Shown here one piece after another: positions 1 through 13,100 of a stretch of DNA of 64,000 bases. The stretch's first letter is position 1; every line of letters begins with the position of its first letter. The notes beneath the pieces are model-generated. The model did not search any database, was not told the DNA's origin, and saw nothing but the letters and a program-made list of their open reading frames with translations. The position numbers and the translations under genes were made by a program. This stretch comes from Paralichthys olivaceus. Lineage: Eukaryota > Chordata > Actinopteri > Pleuronectiformes > Paralichthyidae. Location of the stretch: the NCBI RefSeq assembly GCF_024713975.1, contig NC_091095.1:2702001-2766000 (forward strand). Direction: 5' to 3'.

Positions 1-251
1 CCATTAGGGTTAGGGTTAGGGTTGCCATTAGGGTTAGGGTTAGGGAGGAGTACCCATTGGAGGTCAAGATATTCTCCAATAACTTTTTTTCTGTAGGTCA
101 TAGAGACTTGGAAGTTGGTTCCATCTCCACTAATGTGGCTATGCCCTTTCCATTGGTACCACCCCCGAGCTTCTACGACCTTTGGAAGGGGTAGGGTTAG
201 GGTTGTGATTAGTGTTACATTTTTGGGTTGTGATTAGGGTTAGGGTTAGGA

Positions 252-878
252 ATGAAAACCTATAGGAGTTCAAGATATTCTTCAATAACTTTTTTTCTGA
301 AGGTCATAGAGACTTGGAAGTTGGTTCCATCTCCACTAATGTGGCTAAGCCCGATCCATTGAGACCATCCCCGAGCTTCTACAACCTTCGGAAATGGTGA
401 AACCACCAAATCTAAAAAAAAAAGTACGAGATATTTTTGAATAACTTTTTTCCTGAAAGTCCTAGAGACTTGGGCATTTCATGATTAGTAAAGGGTAGCG
501 TGCCACACAACCACACCGAATTTCAGCATGTTTCGAGCAAGCAGCGCAGAGTTATTCACTCTAAGGTGAATATGGGTTAGGGTTGCCATTAGGGTTAGGG
601 TTGTGATTAGGGTTAGGGTTAGGGTTGCCATTAGGGTTAGGGTTAGGGTTGCCATTAGGGTTAGGGTTAGGGAGGAGTACCCATTGGAGGTCAAGATATT
701 CTCCAATAACTTTTTTTCTGTAGGTCATAGAGACTTGGAAGTTGGTTCCATCTCCACTAATGTGGCTATGCCCTTTCCATTGGTACCACCCCCGAGCTTC
801 TACGACCTTTGGAAGGGGTAGGGTTAGGGTTGTGATTAGTGTTACATTTTTGGGTTGTGATTAGGGTTAGGGTTAGGA
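252..878 (+). repeat. Representative 627-bp satellite unit with modules B, C and A
   Basis: One unit, cut at the anchor. It contains module B (about 252-405), then a ten-base A run and module C (about 424-480), which is a shorter and more diverged relative. Next come a near-palindrome (about 552-571) and a telomere-like tract (about 573-673) of TTAGGG hexamers separated by TTGCCATT and TTGTGATT. Module A follows (about 674-817), then a second short TTAGGG tract (818-878). A, B and C share core words such as TAACTTTTTT and TAGAGACTTGG, so the unit is itself built from three diverged monomers. Length classes among units come mainly from gain or loss of a 24-bp block (GTTGCCATT plus TTAGGG hexamers) in the first tract. 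Confidence 0.85.
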
Positions 879-1179
879 ATGAAAACCTATAGGAGTTCAA
901 GATATTCTTCAATAACTTTTTTTCTGAAGGTCATAGAGACTTGAAAGTTGGTTCCATCTCCACTAATGTGGCTAAGCCCGATCCATTGGGACCATCCCCG
1001 AGCTTCTACGACCTTCGGAAATGGTGAAACCACCAAATCTAAAAAAAAAAGTACGAGATATTTTTGAATAACTTTTTTTCTGAAAGTCCTAGAGACTTGG
1101 GCATTTCATGATTAGTAAAGGGTAGGCTGCCACACAACCACACCGAATTTCAGCATGTTTCGAGCAAGCAGCGCGGAGT

Positions 1180-1199
1180 TATTCACCTTAAGGTGAATA
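1180..1199. repeat. Perfect 20-bp palindrome in the satellite unit
   Basis: TATTCACCTTAAGGTGAATA equals its own reverse complement. A second perfect copy is at 3037-3056. Most other units carry the same site with one central mismatched pair (CCCTAAGG instead of CCTTAAGG). It sits immediately before the long TTAGGG tract in each unit, and the same sequence in inverted form marks the right end of the array. Confidence 0.85.
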
Positions 1200-4100
1200 T
1201 GGGTTAGGGTTGCCATTAGGGTTAGGGTTGTGATTAGGGTTAGGGTTAGGGTTGCCATTAGGGTTAGGGTTAGGGAGGAGTACCCATTGGAGGTCAAGAT
1301 ATTCTCCAATAACTTTTTTTCTGTAGGTCATAGAGACTTGGAAGTTGGTTCCATCTCCACTAATGTGGCTATGCCCTTTCCATTGGTACCACCCCCGAGC
1401 TTCTACGACCTTTGGAAGGGGTAGGGTTAGGGTTGTGATTAGTGTTACATTTTTGGGTTGTGATTAGGGTTAGGGTTAGGAATGAAAACCTATAGGAGTT
1501 CAAGATATTCTTCAATAACTTTTTTTCTGAAGTTCAAAGAGACTTGGAAGTTGGTTCCATCTCCACTAATGTGGCTAAGCCCGATCCATTGGGACCATCC
1601 CCGAGCTTCTACGACCTTCGGAAATGGTGAAACCACCAAATCTAAAAAAAAAAGTATGAGATATTTTTGAATAACTTTTTTCCTCAAAGTCCTAGAGACT
1701 TAGGCATTTCATGATTAGTAAAGGGTAGGCTGCCACACAACCACACCGAATTTCAGCATGTTTCGAGCAAGCAGCGCAGAGTTATTCACCCTAAGGTGAA
1801 TATGGGTTAGGGTTGCCATTAGGGTTAGGGTTGTGATTAGGGTTAGGGTTAGGGTTGCCATTAGGGTTAGGGTTAGGGTTGCCATTAGGGTTAGGGTTAG
1901 GGAGGAGTACCCATTGGAGGTCAAGATATTCTCCAATAACTTTTTTTCTGTAGGTCATAGAGACTTGGAAGTTGGTTCCATCTCCACTAATGTGGCTATG
2001 CCCTTTCCATTGGTACCACCCCCGAGCTTCTACGACCTTTGGAAGGGGTAGGGTTAGGGTTGTGATTAGTGTTACATTTTTGGGTTGTGATTAGGGTTAG
2101 GGTTAGGAATGAAAACCTATAGGAGTTCAAGATATTCTTCAATAACTTTTTTTCTGAAGGTCATAGAGACTTGGAAGTTGGTTCCATCTCCACTAATGTG
2201 GCTAAGCCCGATCCATTGAGACCATCCCCGAGCTTCTACAACCTTCGGAAATGGTGAAACCACCAAATCTAAAAAAAAAAGTACGAGATATTTTTGAATA
2301 ACTTTTTTCCTGAAAGTCCTAGAGACTTGGGCATTTCATGATTAGTAAAGGGTAGCGTGCCACACAACCACACCGAATTTCAGCATGTTTCGAGCAAGCA
2401 GCGCAGAGTTATTCACTCTAAGGTGAATATGGGTTAGGGTTGCCATTAGGGTTAGGGTTGTGATTAGGGTTAGGGTTAGGGTTGCCATTAGGGTTAGGGT
2501 TAGGGTTGCCATTAGGGTTAGGGTTAGGGAGGAGTACCCGATGGAAGTCAAGATATTCTCCAATAACTTTTTTTCTGTAGGTCATAGAGACTTGGAAGTT
2601 GGTTCCATCTCCACTAATGTGGCTATGCCCGTTCCATTGGTACCACCCCCGAGCTTCTACGACCTTTGGAAGGGGTAGGGTTAGGGTTGTGATTAGTGTT
2701 ACATTTTTGGGTTGTGATTAGGGTTAGGGTTAGGAATGAAAACCTATAGGAGTTCAAGATATTCTTCAATAACTTTTTTTCTGAAGGTCATAGAGACTTG
2801 GAAGTTGGTTCCATCTCCACTAATGTGGCTAAGCGCGATCCATTGGGACCATCCCCGAGCTTCTACGACCTTCGGAAATGGTGAAACCACCAAATCTAAA
2901 AAAAAAAGTACGAGATATTTTTGAATAACTTTTTTTCTGAAAGTCCTAGAGACTTGGGCATTTCATGATTAGTAAAGGGTAGGCTGCCACACAACCACAC
3001 CGAATTTCAGCATGTTTCGAGCAAGCAGCGCGGAGTTATTCACCTTAAGGTGAATATGGGTTAGGGTTGCCATTAGGGTTAGGGTTGTGATTAGGGTTAG
3101 GGTTAGGGTTGCCATTAGGGTTAGGGTTAGGGTTGCCATTAGGGTTAGGGTTAGGGAGGAGTACCCATTGGAACTCAAGATATTCTCCAATAACTTTTTT
3201 TCTGTAGGTCATAGAGACTTGGAAGTTGGTTCCATCTCCACTAATGTGGCTATGCCCGTTCCATTGGTACCACCCCCGAGCTTCTACGACCTTTGGAAGG
3301 GGTAGGGTTAGGGTTGTGATTAGTGTTACATTTTTGGGTTGTGATTAGGGTTAGGGTTAGGAATGAAAACCTATAGGAGTTCAAGATATTCTTCAATAAC
3401 TTTTTTTCTGAAGGTCATAGAGACTTGGAAGATGGTTCCATCTCCACTAATGTGGCTAAGCCCGATCCATTGGGACCATCCCCGAGCTTCTACGACCTTC
3501 GAAAATAGTGAAACCACCAAATCTAAAAAAAAAAGTACGAGATATTTTTGAATAACTTTTTTTCTGAAAGTCCTAGAGACTTGGGCATTTGATGATTAGT
3601 AAAGGGTAGGCTGCCACACAACCACACCGAATTTCAGCATGTTTCGAGCAAGCAGCGCGGAGTTATTCACCCTAAGGTGAATATGGGTTAGGGTTGCCAT
3701 TAGGGTTAGGGTTGCCATTAGGGTTAGGGTTAGGGTTGCCATTAGGGTTAGGGTTAGGGAGGAGTACCCATTGGAGGTCAAGATATTCTCCAATAACTTT
3801 TTTTCTGTAGGTCATAGAGACTTGGAAGTTGGTTCCATCTCCACTAATGTGGCTATGCCCGTTCCATTGGTACCACCCCCGAGCTTCTACGACCTTTGGA
3901 AGGGGTAGGGTTAGGGTTGTGATTAGTGTTACATTTTTGGGTTGTGATTAGGGTTAGGGTTAGGAATGAAAACCTATAGGAGTTCAAGATATTCTTCAAT
4001 AACTTTTTTTCTGTAGGTCATAGAGACTTGGAAGTTGGTTCCATCTCCACTAATGTGGCTAAGCCCGATCCATTGGGACGATCCCCGAGCTTCTACGACC

Positions 4101-7100
4101 TTCGGAAATGGTGAAACCACCAAATCTAAAAAAAAAAGTACGAGATATTTTTGAATAACTTTTTTCCTGAAAGTCCTAGAGACTTGGGCATTTCATGATT
4201 AGTAAAGGGTAGGCTGCCACACAACCACACCGAATTTCAGCATGTTTCGAGCAAGCAGCGCGGAGTTATTCACCCTAAGGTGAATATGGGTTAGGGTTGC
4301 CATTAGGGTTAGGGTTGCCATTAGGGTTAGGGTTAGGGAGGAGTACCCATTGGAGGTCAAGATATTCTCCAATAACTTTTTTTCTGTAGGTCATAGAGAC
4401 TTGGAAGTTGGTTCCATCTCCACTAATGTGGCTATGCCCTTTCCATTGGTACCACCCCCGAGCTTCTACGACCTTTGGAAGGGGTAGGGTTAGGGTTGTG
4501 ATTAGTGTTACATTTTTGGGTTGTGATTAGGGTTAGGGTTAGGAATGAAAACCTATAGGAGTTCAAGATATTCTTCAATAACTTTTTTTCTGAAGGTCAT
4601 AGAGACTTGGAAGTTGGTTCCATCTCCACTAATGTGGCTAAGCCCGATCCATTGGGACCATCCCCGAGCTTCTACGACCTTCGGAAATGGTGAAACCACC
4701 AGATCTAAAAAAAAAAGTACGAGATATTTTTGAATAACTTTTTTCCTGAAAGTCCTAGAGACTTGGGCATTTCATGAGTAGTAAAGGGTAGCGTGCCACA
4801 CAACCACACCGAATTTCAGCATGTTTCGAGCAAGCAGCGCGGAGTTATTCACCCTAAGGTGAATATGGGTTAGGGTTGCCATTAGGGTTAGGGTTGTGAT
4901 TAGGGTTAGGGTTAGGGTTGCCATTAGGGTTAGGGTTAGGGTTGCCATTAGGGTTAGGGTTAGGGAGGAGTACCCATTGGAGGTCAAGATATTCTCCAAT
5001 AACTTTTTTTCTGTAGGTCATAGAGACTTGGAAGTTGGTTCCATCTCCACTAATGTGGCTATGCCCTTTCCATTGGTACCACCCCCGAGCTTCTACGACC
5101 TTTGGAAGGGGTAGGGTTAGGGTTGTGATTAGTGTTACATTTTTGGGTTGTGATTAGGGTTAGGGTTAGGAATGAAAACCTATAGGAGTTCAAGATATTC
5201 TTCGATAACTTTTTTTCTGAAGGTCATAGAGACTTGGAAGTTGGTTCCATCTCCACTAATGTGGCTAAGCCCGATCCATTGGGACCATCCCCGAGCTTCT
5301 ACGACCTTCGGAAATGGTGAAACCACCAGATCTAAAAAAAAAAGTACGAGATATTTTTGAATAACTTTTTTCCTGAAAGTCCTAGAGACTTGGGCATTTG
5401 ATGATTAGTAAAGGGTAGCGTGCCACACAACCACACCGAATTTCAGCATGTTTCGAGCAAGCAGCGCGGAGTTATTCACCCTAAGGTGAATATGGGTTAG
5501 GGTTGCCATTAGGGTTAGGGTTGTGATTAGGGTTAGGGTTAGGGTTGCCATTAGGGTTAGGGTTAGGGTTGCCATTAGGGTTAGGGTTAGGGAGGAGTAC
5601 CCATTGGAGGTCAAGATATTCTCCAATAACTTTTTTTCTGTAGGTCATAGAGACTTGGAAGTTGGTTCCATCTCCACTAATGTGGCTATGCCCTTTCCAT
5701 TGGTACCACCCCCGAGCTTCTACGACCTTTGGAAGGGGTAGGGTTAGGGTTGTGATTAGTGTTACATTTTTGGGTTGTGATTAGGGTTAGGGTTAGGAAT
5801 GAAAACCTATAGGAGTTCAAGATATTCTTCAATAACTTTTTTTCTGAAGGTCATAGAGACTTGGAAGTTGGTTCCATCTCCACTAATGTGGCTAAGCCCG
5901 ATCCATTGGGACCATCCCCGAGCTTCTACGACCTTCGGAAATGGTGAAACCACCAAATCTAAAAAAAAAAGTACGAGATATTTTTGAATAACTTTTTTTC
6001 TGAAAGTCCTAGAGACTTGGGCATTTCATGATTAGTAAAGGGTAGGCTGCCACACAACCACACCGAATTTCAGCATGTTTCGAGTAAGCAGCGCGGAGTT
6101 ATTCACCCTAAGGTGAATATGGGTTAGGGTTGCCATTAGGGTTAGGGTTAGGGTTGCCATTAGGGTTAGGGTTAGGGAGGAGTACCCATTGGAGGTCAAG
6201 ATATTCTCCAATAACTTTTTTTCTGTAGGTCATAGAGACTTGGAAGTTGGTTCCATCTCCACTAATGTGGCTATGCCCGTTCCATTGGTACCACCCCCGA
6301 GCTTCTACGACCTTTGGAAGGGGTAGGGTTAGGGTTGTGATTAGTGTTACATTTTTGGGTTGTGATTAGGGTTAGGGTTAGGAATGAAAACCTATAGGAG
6401 TTCAAGATATTCTTCAATAACTTTTTTTCTGAAGGTCATAGAGACTTGGAAGATGGTTCCATCTCCACTAATGTGGCTAAGCCCGATCCATTGGGACCAT
6501 CCCCGAGCTTCTACGACCTTCGGAAATAGTGAAACCACCAAATCTAAAAAAAAAAGTACGAGATATTTTTGAATAACTTTTTTTCTGAAAGTCCTAGAGA
6601 CTTGGGCATTTGATGATTAGTAAAGGGTAGGCTGCCACACAACCACACCGAATTTCAGCATGTTTTGAGCAAGCAGCGCGGAGTTATTCACCCTAAGGTG
6701 AATATGGGTTAGGGTTGCCATTAGGGTTAGGGTTGCCATTAGGGTTAGGGTTAGGGTTGCCATTAGGGTTAGGGTTAGGGAGGAGTACCCATTGGAGGTC
6801 AAGATATTCTCCAATAACTTTTTTTCTGTAGGTCATAGAGACTTGGAAGTTGGTTCCATCTCCACTAATGTGGCTATGCCCGTTCCATTGGTACCACCCC
6901 CGAGCTTCTACGACCTTTGGAAGGGGTAGGGTTAGGGTTGTGATTAGTGTTACATTTTTGGGTTGTGATTAGGGTTAGGGTTAGGAATGAAAACCTATAG
7001 GAGTTCAAGATATTCTTCAATAACTTTTTTTCTGTAGGTCATAGAGACTTGGAAGTTGGTTCCATCTCCACTAATGTGGCTAAGCCCGATCCATTGGGAC

Positions 7101-10100
7101 GATCCCCGAGCTTCTACGACCTTCGGAAATGGTGAAACCACCAAATCTAAAAAAAAAAGTACGAGATATTTTTGAATAACTTTTTTCCTGAAAGTCCTAG
7201 AGACTTGGGCATTTCATGATTAGTAAAGGGTAGCGTGCCACACAACCACACCGAATTTCAGCATGTTTCGAGCAAGCAGCGCGGAGTTATTCACCCTAAG
7301 GTGAATATGGGTTAGGGTTGCCATTAGGGTTAGGGTTGCCATTAGGGTTAGGGTTAGGGAGGAGTACCCATTGGAGGTCAAGATATTCTCCAATAACTTT
7401 TTTTCTGTAGGTCATAGAGACTTGGAAGTTGGTTCCATCTCCACTAATGTGGCTATGCCCTTTCCATTGGTACCACCCCCGAGCTTCTACGACCTTTGGA
7501 AGGGGTAGGGTTAGGGTTGTGATTAGTGTTACATTTTTGGGTTGTGATTAGGGTTAGGGTTAGGAATGAAAACCTATAGGAGTTCAAGATATTCTTCAAT
7601 AACTTTTTTTCTGAAGGTCATAGAGACTTGGAAGTTGGTTCCATCTCCACTAATGTGGCTAAGCCCGATCCATTGGGACCATCCCCGAGCTTCTACGACC
7701 TTCGGAAATGGTGAAACCACCAGATCTAAAAAAAAAAGTACGAGATATTTTTGAATAACTTTTTTCCTGAAAGTCCTAGAGACTTGGGCATTTCATGAGT
7801 AGTAAAGGGTAGCGTGCCACACAACCACACCGAATTTCAGCATGTTTCGAGCAAGCAGCGCGGAGTTATTCACCCTAAGGTGAATATGGGTTAGGGTTGC
7901 CATTAGGGTTAGGGTTGTGATTAGGGTTAGGGTTAGGGTTGCCATTAGGGTTAGGGTTAGGGTTGCCATTAGGGTTAGGGTTAGGGAGGAGTACCCATTG
8001 GAGGTCAAGATATTCTCCAATAACTTTTTTTCTGTAGGTCATAGAGACTTGGAAGTTGGTTCCATCTCCACTAATGTGGCTATGCCCTTTCCATTGGTAC
8101 CACCCCCGAGCTTCTACGACCTTTGGAAGGGGTAGGGTTAGGGTTGTGATTAGTGTTACATTTTTGGGTTGTGATTAGGGTTAGGGTTAGGAATGAAAAC
8201 CTATAGGAGTTCAAGATATTCTTCAATAACTTTTTTTCTGAAGGTCATAGAGACTTGGAAGTTGGTTCCATCTCCACTAATGTGGCTAAGCCCGATCCAT
8301 TGGGACCATCCCCGAGCTTCTACGACCTTCGGAAATGGTGAAACCACCAAATCTAAAAAAAAAAGTACGAGATATTTTTGAATAACTTTTTTTCTGAAAG
8401 TCCTAGAGACTTGGGCATTTCATGATTAGTAAAGGGTAGGCTGCCACACAACCACACCGAATTTCAGCATGTTTCGAGCAAGCAGCGCGGAGTTATTCAC
8501 CCTAAGGTGAATATGGGTTAGGGTTGCCATTAGGGTTAGGGTTGCCATTAGGGTTAGGGTTAGGGAGGAGTACCCATTGGAGGTCAAGATATTCTCCAAT
8601 AACTTTTTTTCTGTAGGTCATAGAGACTTGGAAGTTGGTTCCATCTCCACTAATGTGGCTATGCCCTTTCCATTGGTACCACCCCCGAGCTTCTACGACC
8701 TTTGGAAGGGGTAGGGTTAGGGTTGTGATTAGTGTTACATTTTTGGGTTGTGATTAGGGTTAGGGTTAGGAATGAAAACCTATAGGAGTTCAAGATATTC
8801 TTCAATAACTTTTTTTCTGAAGGTCATAGAGACTTGGAAGTTGGTTCCATCTCCACTAATGTGGCTAAGCCCGATCCATTGGGACCATCCCCGAGCTTCT
8901 ACGACCTTCGGAAATGGTGAAACCACCAGATCTAAAAAAAAAAGTACGAGATATTTTTGAATAACTTTTTTCCTGAAAGTCCTAGAGACTTGGGCATTTC
9001 ATGATTAGTAAAGGGTAGCGTGCCACACAACCACACCGAATTTCAGCATGTTTCGAGCAAGCAGCGCGGAGTTATTCACCCTAAGGTGAATATGGGTTAG
9101 GGTTGCCATTAGGGTTAGGGTTGTGATTAGGGTTAGGGTTAGGGTTGCCATTAGGGTTAGGGTTAGGGTTGCCATTAGGGTTACGGTTAGGGAGGAGTAC
9201 CCATTGGAGGTCAAGATATTCTCCAATAACTTTTTTTCTGTAGGTCATAGAGACTTGGAAGTTGGTTCCATCTCCACTAATGTGGCTATGCCCTTTCCAT
9301 TGGTACCACCCCCGAGCTTCTACGACCTTTGGAAGGGGTAGGGTTAGGGTTGTGATTAGTGTTACATTTTTGGGTTGTGATTAGGGTTAGGGTTAGGAAT
9401 GAAAACCTATAGGAGTTCAAGATATTCTTCAATAACTTTTTTTCTGAAGGTCATAGAGACTTGGAAGTTGGTTCCATCTCCACTAATGTGGCTAAGCCCG
9501 ATCCATTGGGACCATCCCCGAGCTTCTACGACCTTCGGAAATGGTGAAACCACCAAATCTAAAAAAAAAAGTACGAGATATTTTTGAATAACTTTTTTTC
9601 TGAAAGTCCTAGAGACTTGGGCATTTCATGATTAGTAAAGGGTAGGCTGCCACACAACCACATCGAATTTCAGCATGTTTCGAGCAAGCAGCGCGGAGTT
9701 ATTCACCCTAAGGTGAATATGGGTTAGGGTTGCCATTAGGGTTAGGGTTGCCATTAGGGTTAGGGTTAGGGAGGAGTACCCATTGGAGGTCAAGATATTC
9801 TCCAATAACTTTTTTTCTGTAGGTCATAGAGACTTGGAAGTTGGTTCCATCTCCACTAATGTGGCTATGCCCGTTCCATTGGTACCACCCCCGAGCTTCT
9901 ACGACCTTTGGAAGGGGTAGGGTTAGGGTTGTGATTAGTGTTACATTTTTGGGTTGTGATTAGGGTTAGGGTTAGGAATGAAAACCTATAGGAGTTCAAG
10001 ATATTCTTCAATAACTTTTTTTCTGAAGGTCATAGAGACTTGGAAGTTGGTTCCATCTCCACTAATGTGGCTAAGCCCGATCCATTGGGACCATCCCCGA

Positions 10101-13100
10101 GCTTCTACGACCTTCGGAAATGGTGAAACCACCAGATCTAAAAAAAAAAGTACGAGATATTTTTGAATAACTTTTTTCCTGAAAGTCCTAGAGACTTGGG
10201 CATTTCATGATTAGTAAAGGGTAGCGTGCCACACAACCACACCGAATTTCAGCATGTTTCGAGCAAGCAGCGCGGAGTTATTCACCCTAAGGTGAATATG
10301 GGTTAGGGTTGCCATTAGGGTTAGGGTTGTGATTAGGGTTAGGGTTAGGGTTGCCATTAGGGTTAGGGTTAGGGTTGCCATTAGGGTTAGGGTTAGGGAG
10401 GAGTACCCATTGGAGGTCAAGATATTCTCCAATAACTTTTTTTCTGTAGGTCATAGAGACTTGGAAGTTGGTTCCATCTCCACTAATGTGGCTATGCCCT
10501 TTCCATTGGTACCACCCCCGAGCTTCTACGACCTTTGGAAGGGGTAGGGTTAGGGTTGTGATTAGTGTTACATTTTTGGGTTGTGATTAGGGTTAGGGTT
10601 AGGAATGAAAACCTATAGGAGTTCAAGATATTCTTCAATAACTTTTTTTCTGAAGGTCATAGAGACTTGGAAGTTGGTTCCATCTCCACTAATGTGGCTA
10701 AGCCCGATCCATTGGGACCATCCCCGAGCTTCTACGACCTTCGGAAATAGTGAAACCACCAAATCTAAAAAAAAAAGTACGAGATATTTTTGAATAACTT
10801 TTTTTCTGAAAGTCCTAGAGACTTGGGCATTTCATGATTAGTAAAGGGTAGGCTGCCACACAACCACACCGAATTTCAGCATGTTTCGAGCAAGCAGCGC
10901 GGAGTTATTCACCCTAAGGTGAATATGGGTTAGGGTTGCCATTAGGGTTAGGGTTGTGATTAGGGTTAGGGTTAGGGTTGCCATTAGGGTTAGGGTTAGG
11001 GAGGAGTACCCATTGGAGGTCAAGATATTCTCCAATAACTTTTTTTCTGTAGGTCATAGAGACTTGGAAGTTGGTTCCATCTCCACTAATGAGGCTATGC
11101 CCGTTCCATTGGTACCACCCCCGAGCTTCTACGACCTTTGGAAGGGGTAGGGTTAGGGTTGTGATTAGTGTTACATTTTTGGGTTGTGATTAGGGTTAGA
11201 GTTAGGAATGAAAACCTATAGGAGTTCAAGATATTCTTCAATAACTTTTTTTCTGAAGGTCATAGAGACTTGGAAGTTGGTTCCATCTCCACTAATGTGG
11301 CTAAGCCCGATCCATTGGGACCATCCCCGAGCTTCTACGACCTTCGGAAATGGTGACACCACTAAATCTAAAAAAAAAAGTACGAGATATTTTTGAATAA
11401 CTTTTTTTCTGAAAGTCCTAGAGACTTGGGCATTTCATGATTAGTAAAGGGTAGGCTGCCACACAACCACACCGAATTTCAGCATGTTTCGAGCAAGCAG
11501 CGCGGAGTTATTCACCCTAAGGTGAATATGGGTTAGGGTTGCCATTAGGGTTAGGGTTGTGATTAGGGTTAGGGTTAGGGTTGCCATTAGGGTTAGGGTT
11601 AGGGTTGCCATTAGGGTTAGGGTTAGGGAGGAGTACCCATTGGAGGTCAAGATATTCTCCAATAACTTTTTTTCTGTAGGTCATAGAGACTTGGAAGTTG
11701 GTTCCATCTCCACTAATGTGGCTATGCCCTTTCCATTGGTACCACCCCCAAGCTTCTACGACCTTTGGAAGGGGTAGGGTTAGGGTTGTGATTAGTGTTA
11801 CATTTTTGGGTTGTGATTAGGGTTAGGGTTAGGAATGAAAACCTATAGGAGTTCAAGATATTCTTCAATAACTTTTTTTCTGAAGGTCATAGAGACTTGG
11901 AAGTTGGTTCCATCTCCACTAATGTGGCTAAGCCCGATCCATTGGGACCATCCCCGAGCTTCTACGACCTTCGGAAATGGTGACACCACTAAATCTAAAA
12001 AAAAAAGTACGAGATATTTTTGAATAACTTTTTTTCTGAAAGTCCTAGAGACTTGGGCATTTCATGATTAGTAAAGGGTAGGCTGCCACACAACCACACC
12101 GAATTTCAGCATGTTTCGAGCAAGCAGCGCGGAGTTATTCACCCTAAGGTGAATATGGGTTAGGGTTGCCATTAGGGTTAGGGTTGTGATTAGGGTTAGG
12201 GTTAGGGTTGCCATTAGGGTTAGGGTTAGGGTTGCCATTAGGGTTAGGGTTAGGGAGGAGTACCCATTGGAGGTCAAGATATTCTCCAATAACTTTTTTT
12301 CTGTAGGTCATAGAGACTTGGAAGTTGGTTCCATCTCCACTAATGTGGCTATGCCCGTTCCATTGGTACCACCCCCGAGCTTCTACGACCTTTGGAAGGG
12401 GTAGGGTTAGGGTTGTGATTAGTGTTACATTTTTGGGTTGTGATTAGGGTTAGGGTTAGGAATGAAAACCTATAGGAGTTCAAGATATTCTTCAATAACT
12501 TTTTTTCTGAAGGTCATAGAGACTTGGAAGTTGGTTCCATCTCCACTAATGTGACTAAGCCCGATCCATTGGGACCATCCCCGAGCTTCTACGACCTTCG
12601 GAAATGGTGAAACCACCAAATCTAAAAAAAAAAGTACGAGATATTTTTGAATAACTTTTTTCCTGAAAGTCCTAGAGACTTGGGCATTTCATGATTAGTA
12701 AAGGGTAGTGTGCCACACAACCACACCGAATTTCAGCATGTTTCGAGCAAGCAGCGCGGAGTTATTCACCCTAAGGTGAATATGGGTTAGGGTTGCCATT
12801 AGGGTTAGGGTTGTGATTAGGGTTAGGGTTGCCATTAGGGTTAGGGTTAGGGAGGAGTACCCATTGGAGGTCAAGATATTCTCCAATAACTTTTTTTCTG
12901 TAGGTCATAGAGACTTGGAAGTTGGTTCCATCTCCACTAATGTGGCTATGCCCGTTCCATTGGTACCACCCCCGAGCTTCTACGACCTTTGGAAGGGGTA
13001 GGGTTAGGGTTGTGATTAGTGTTACATTTTTGGGTTGTGATTAGGGTTAGGGTTAGGAATGAAAACCTATAGGAGTTCAAGATATTCTTCAATAACTTTT

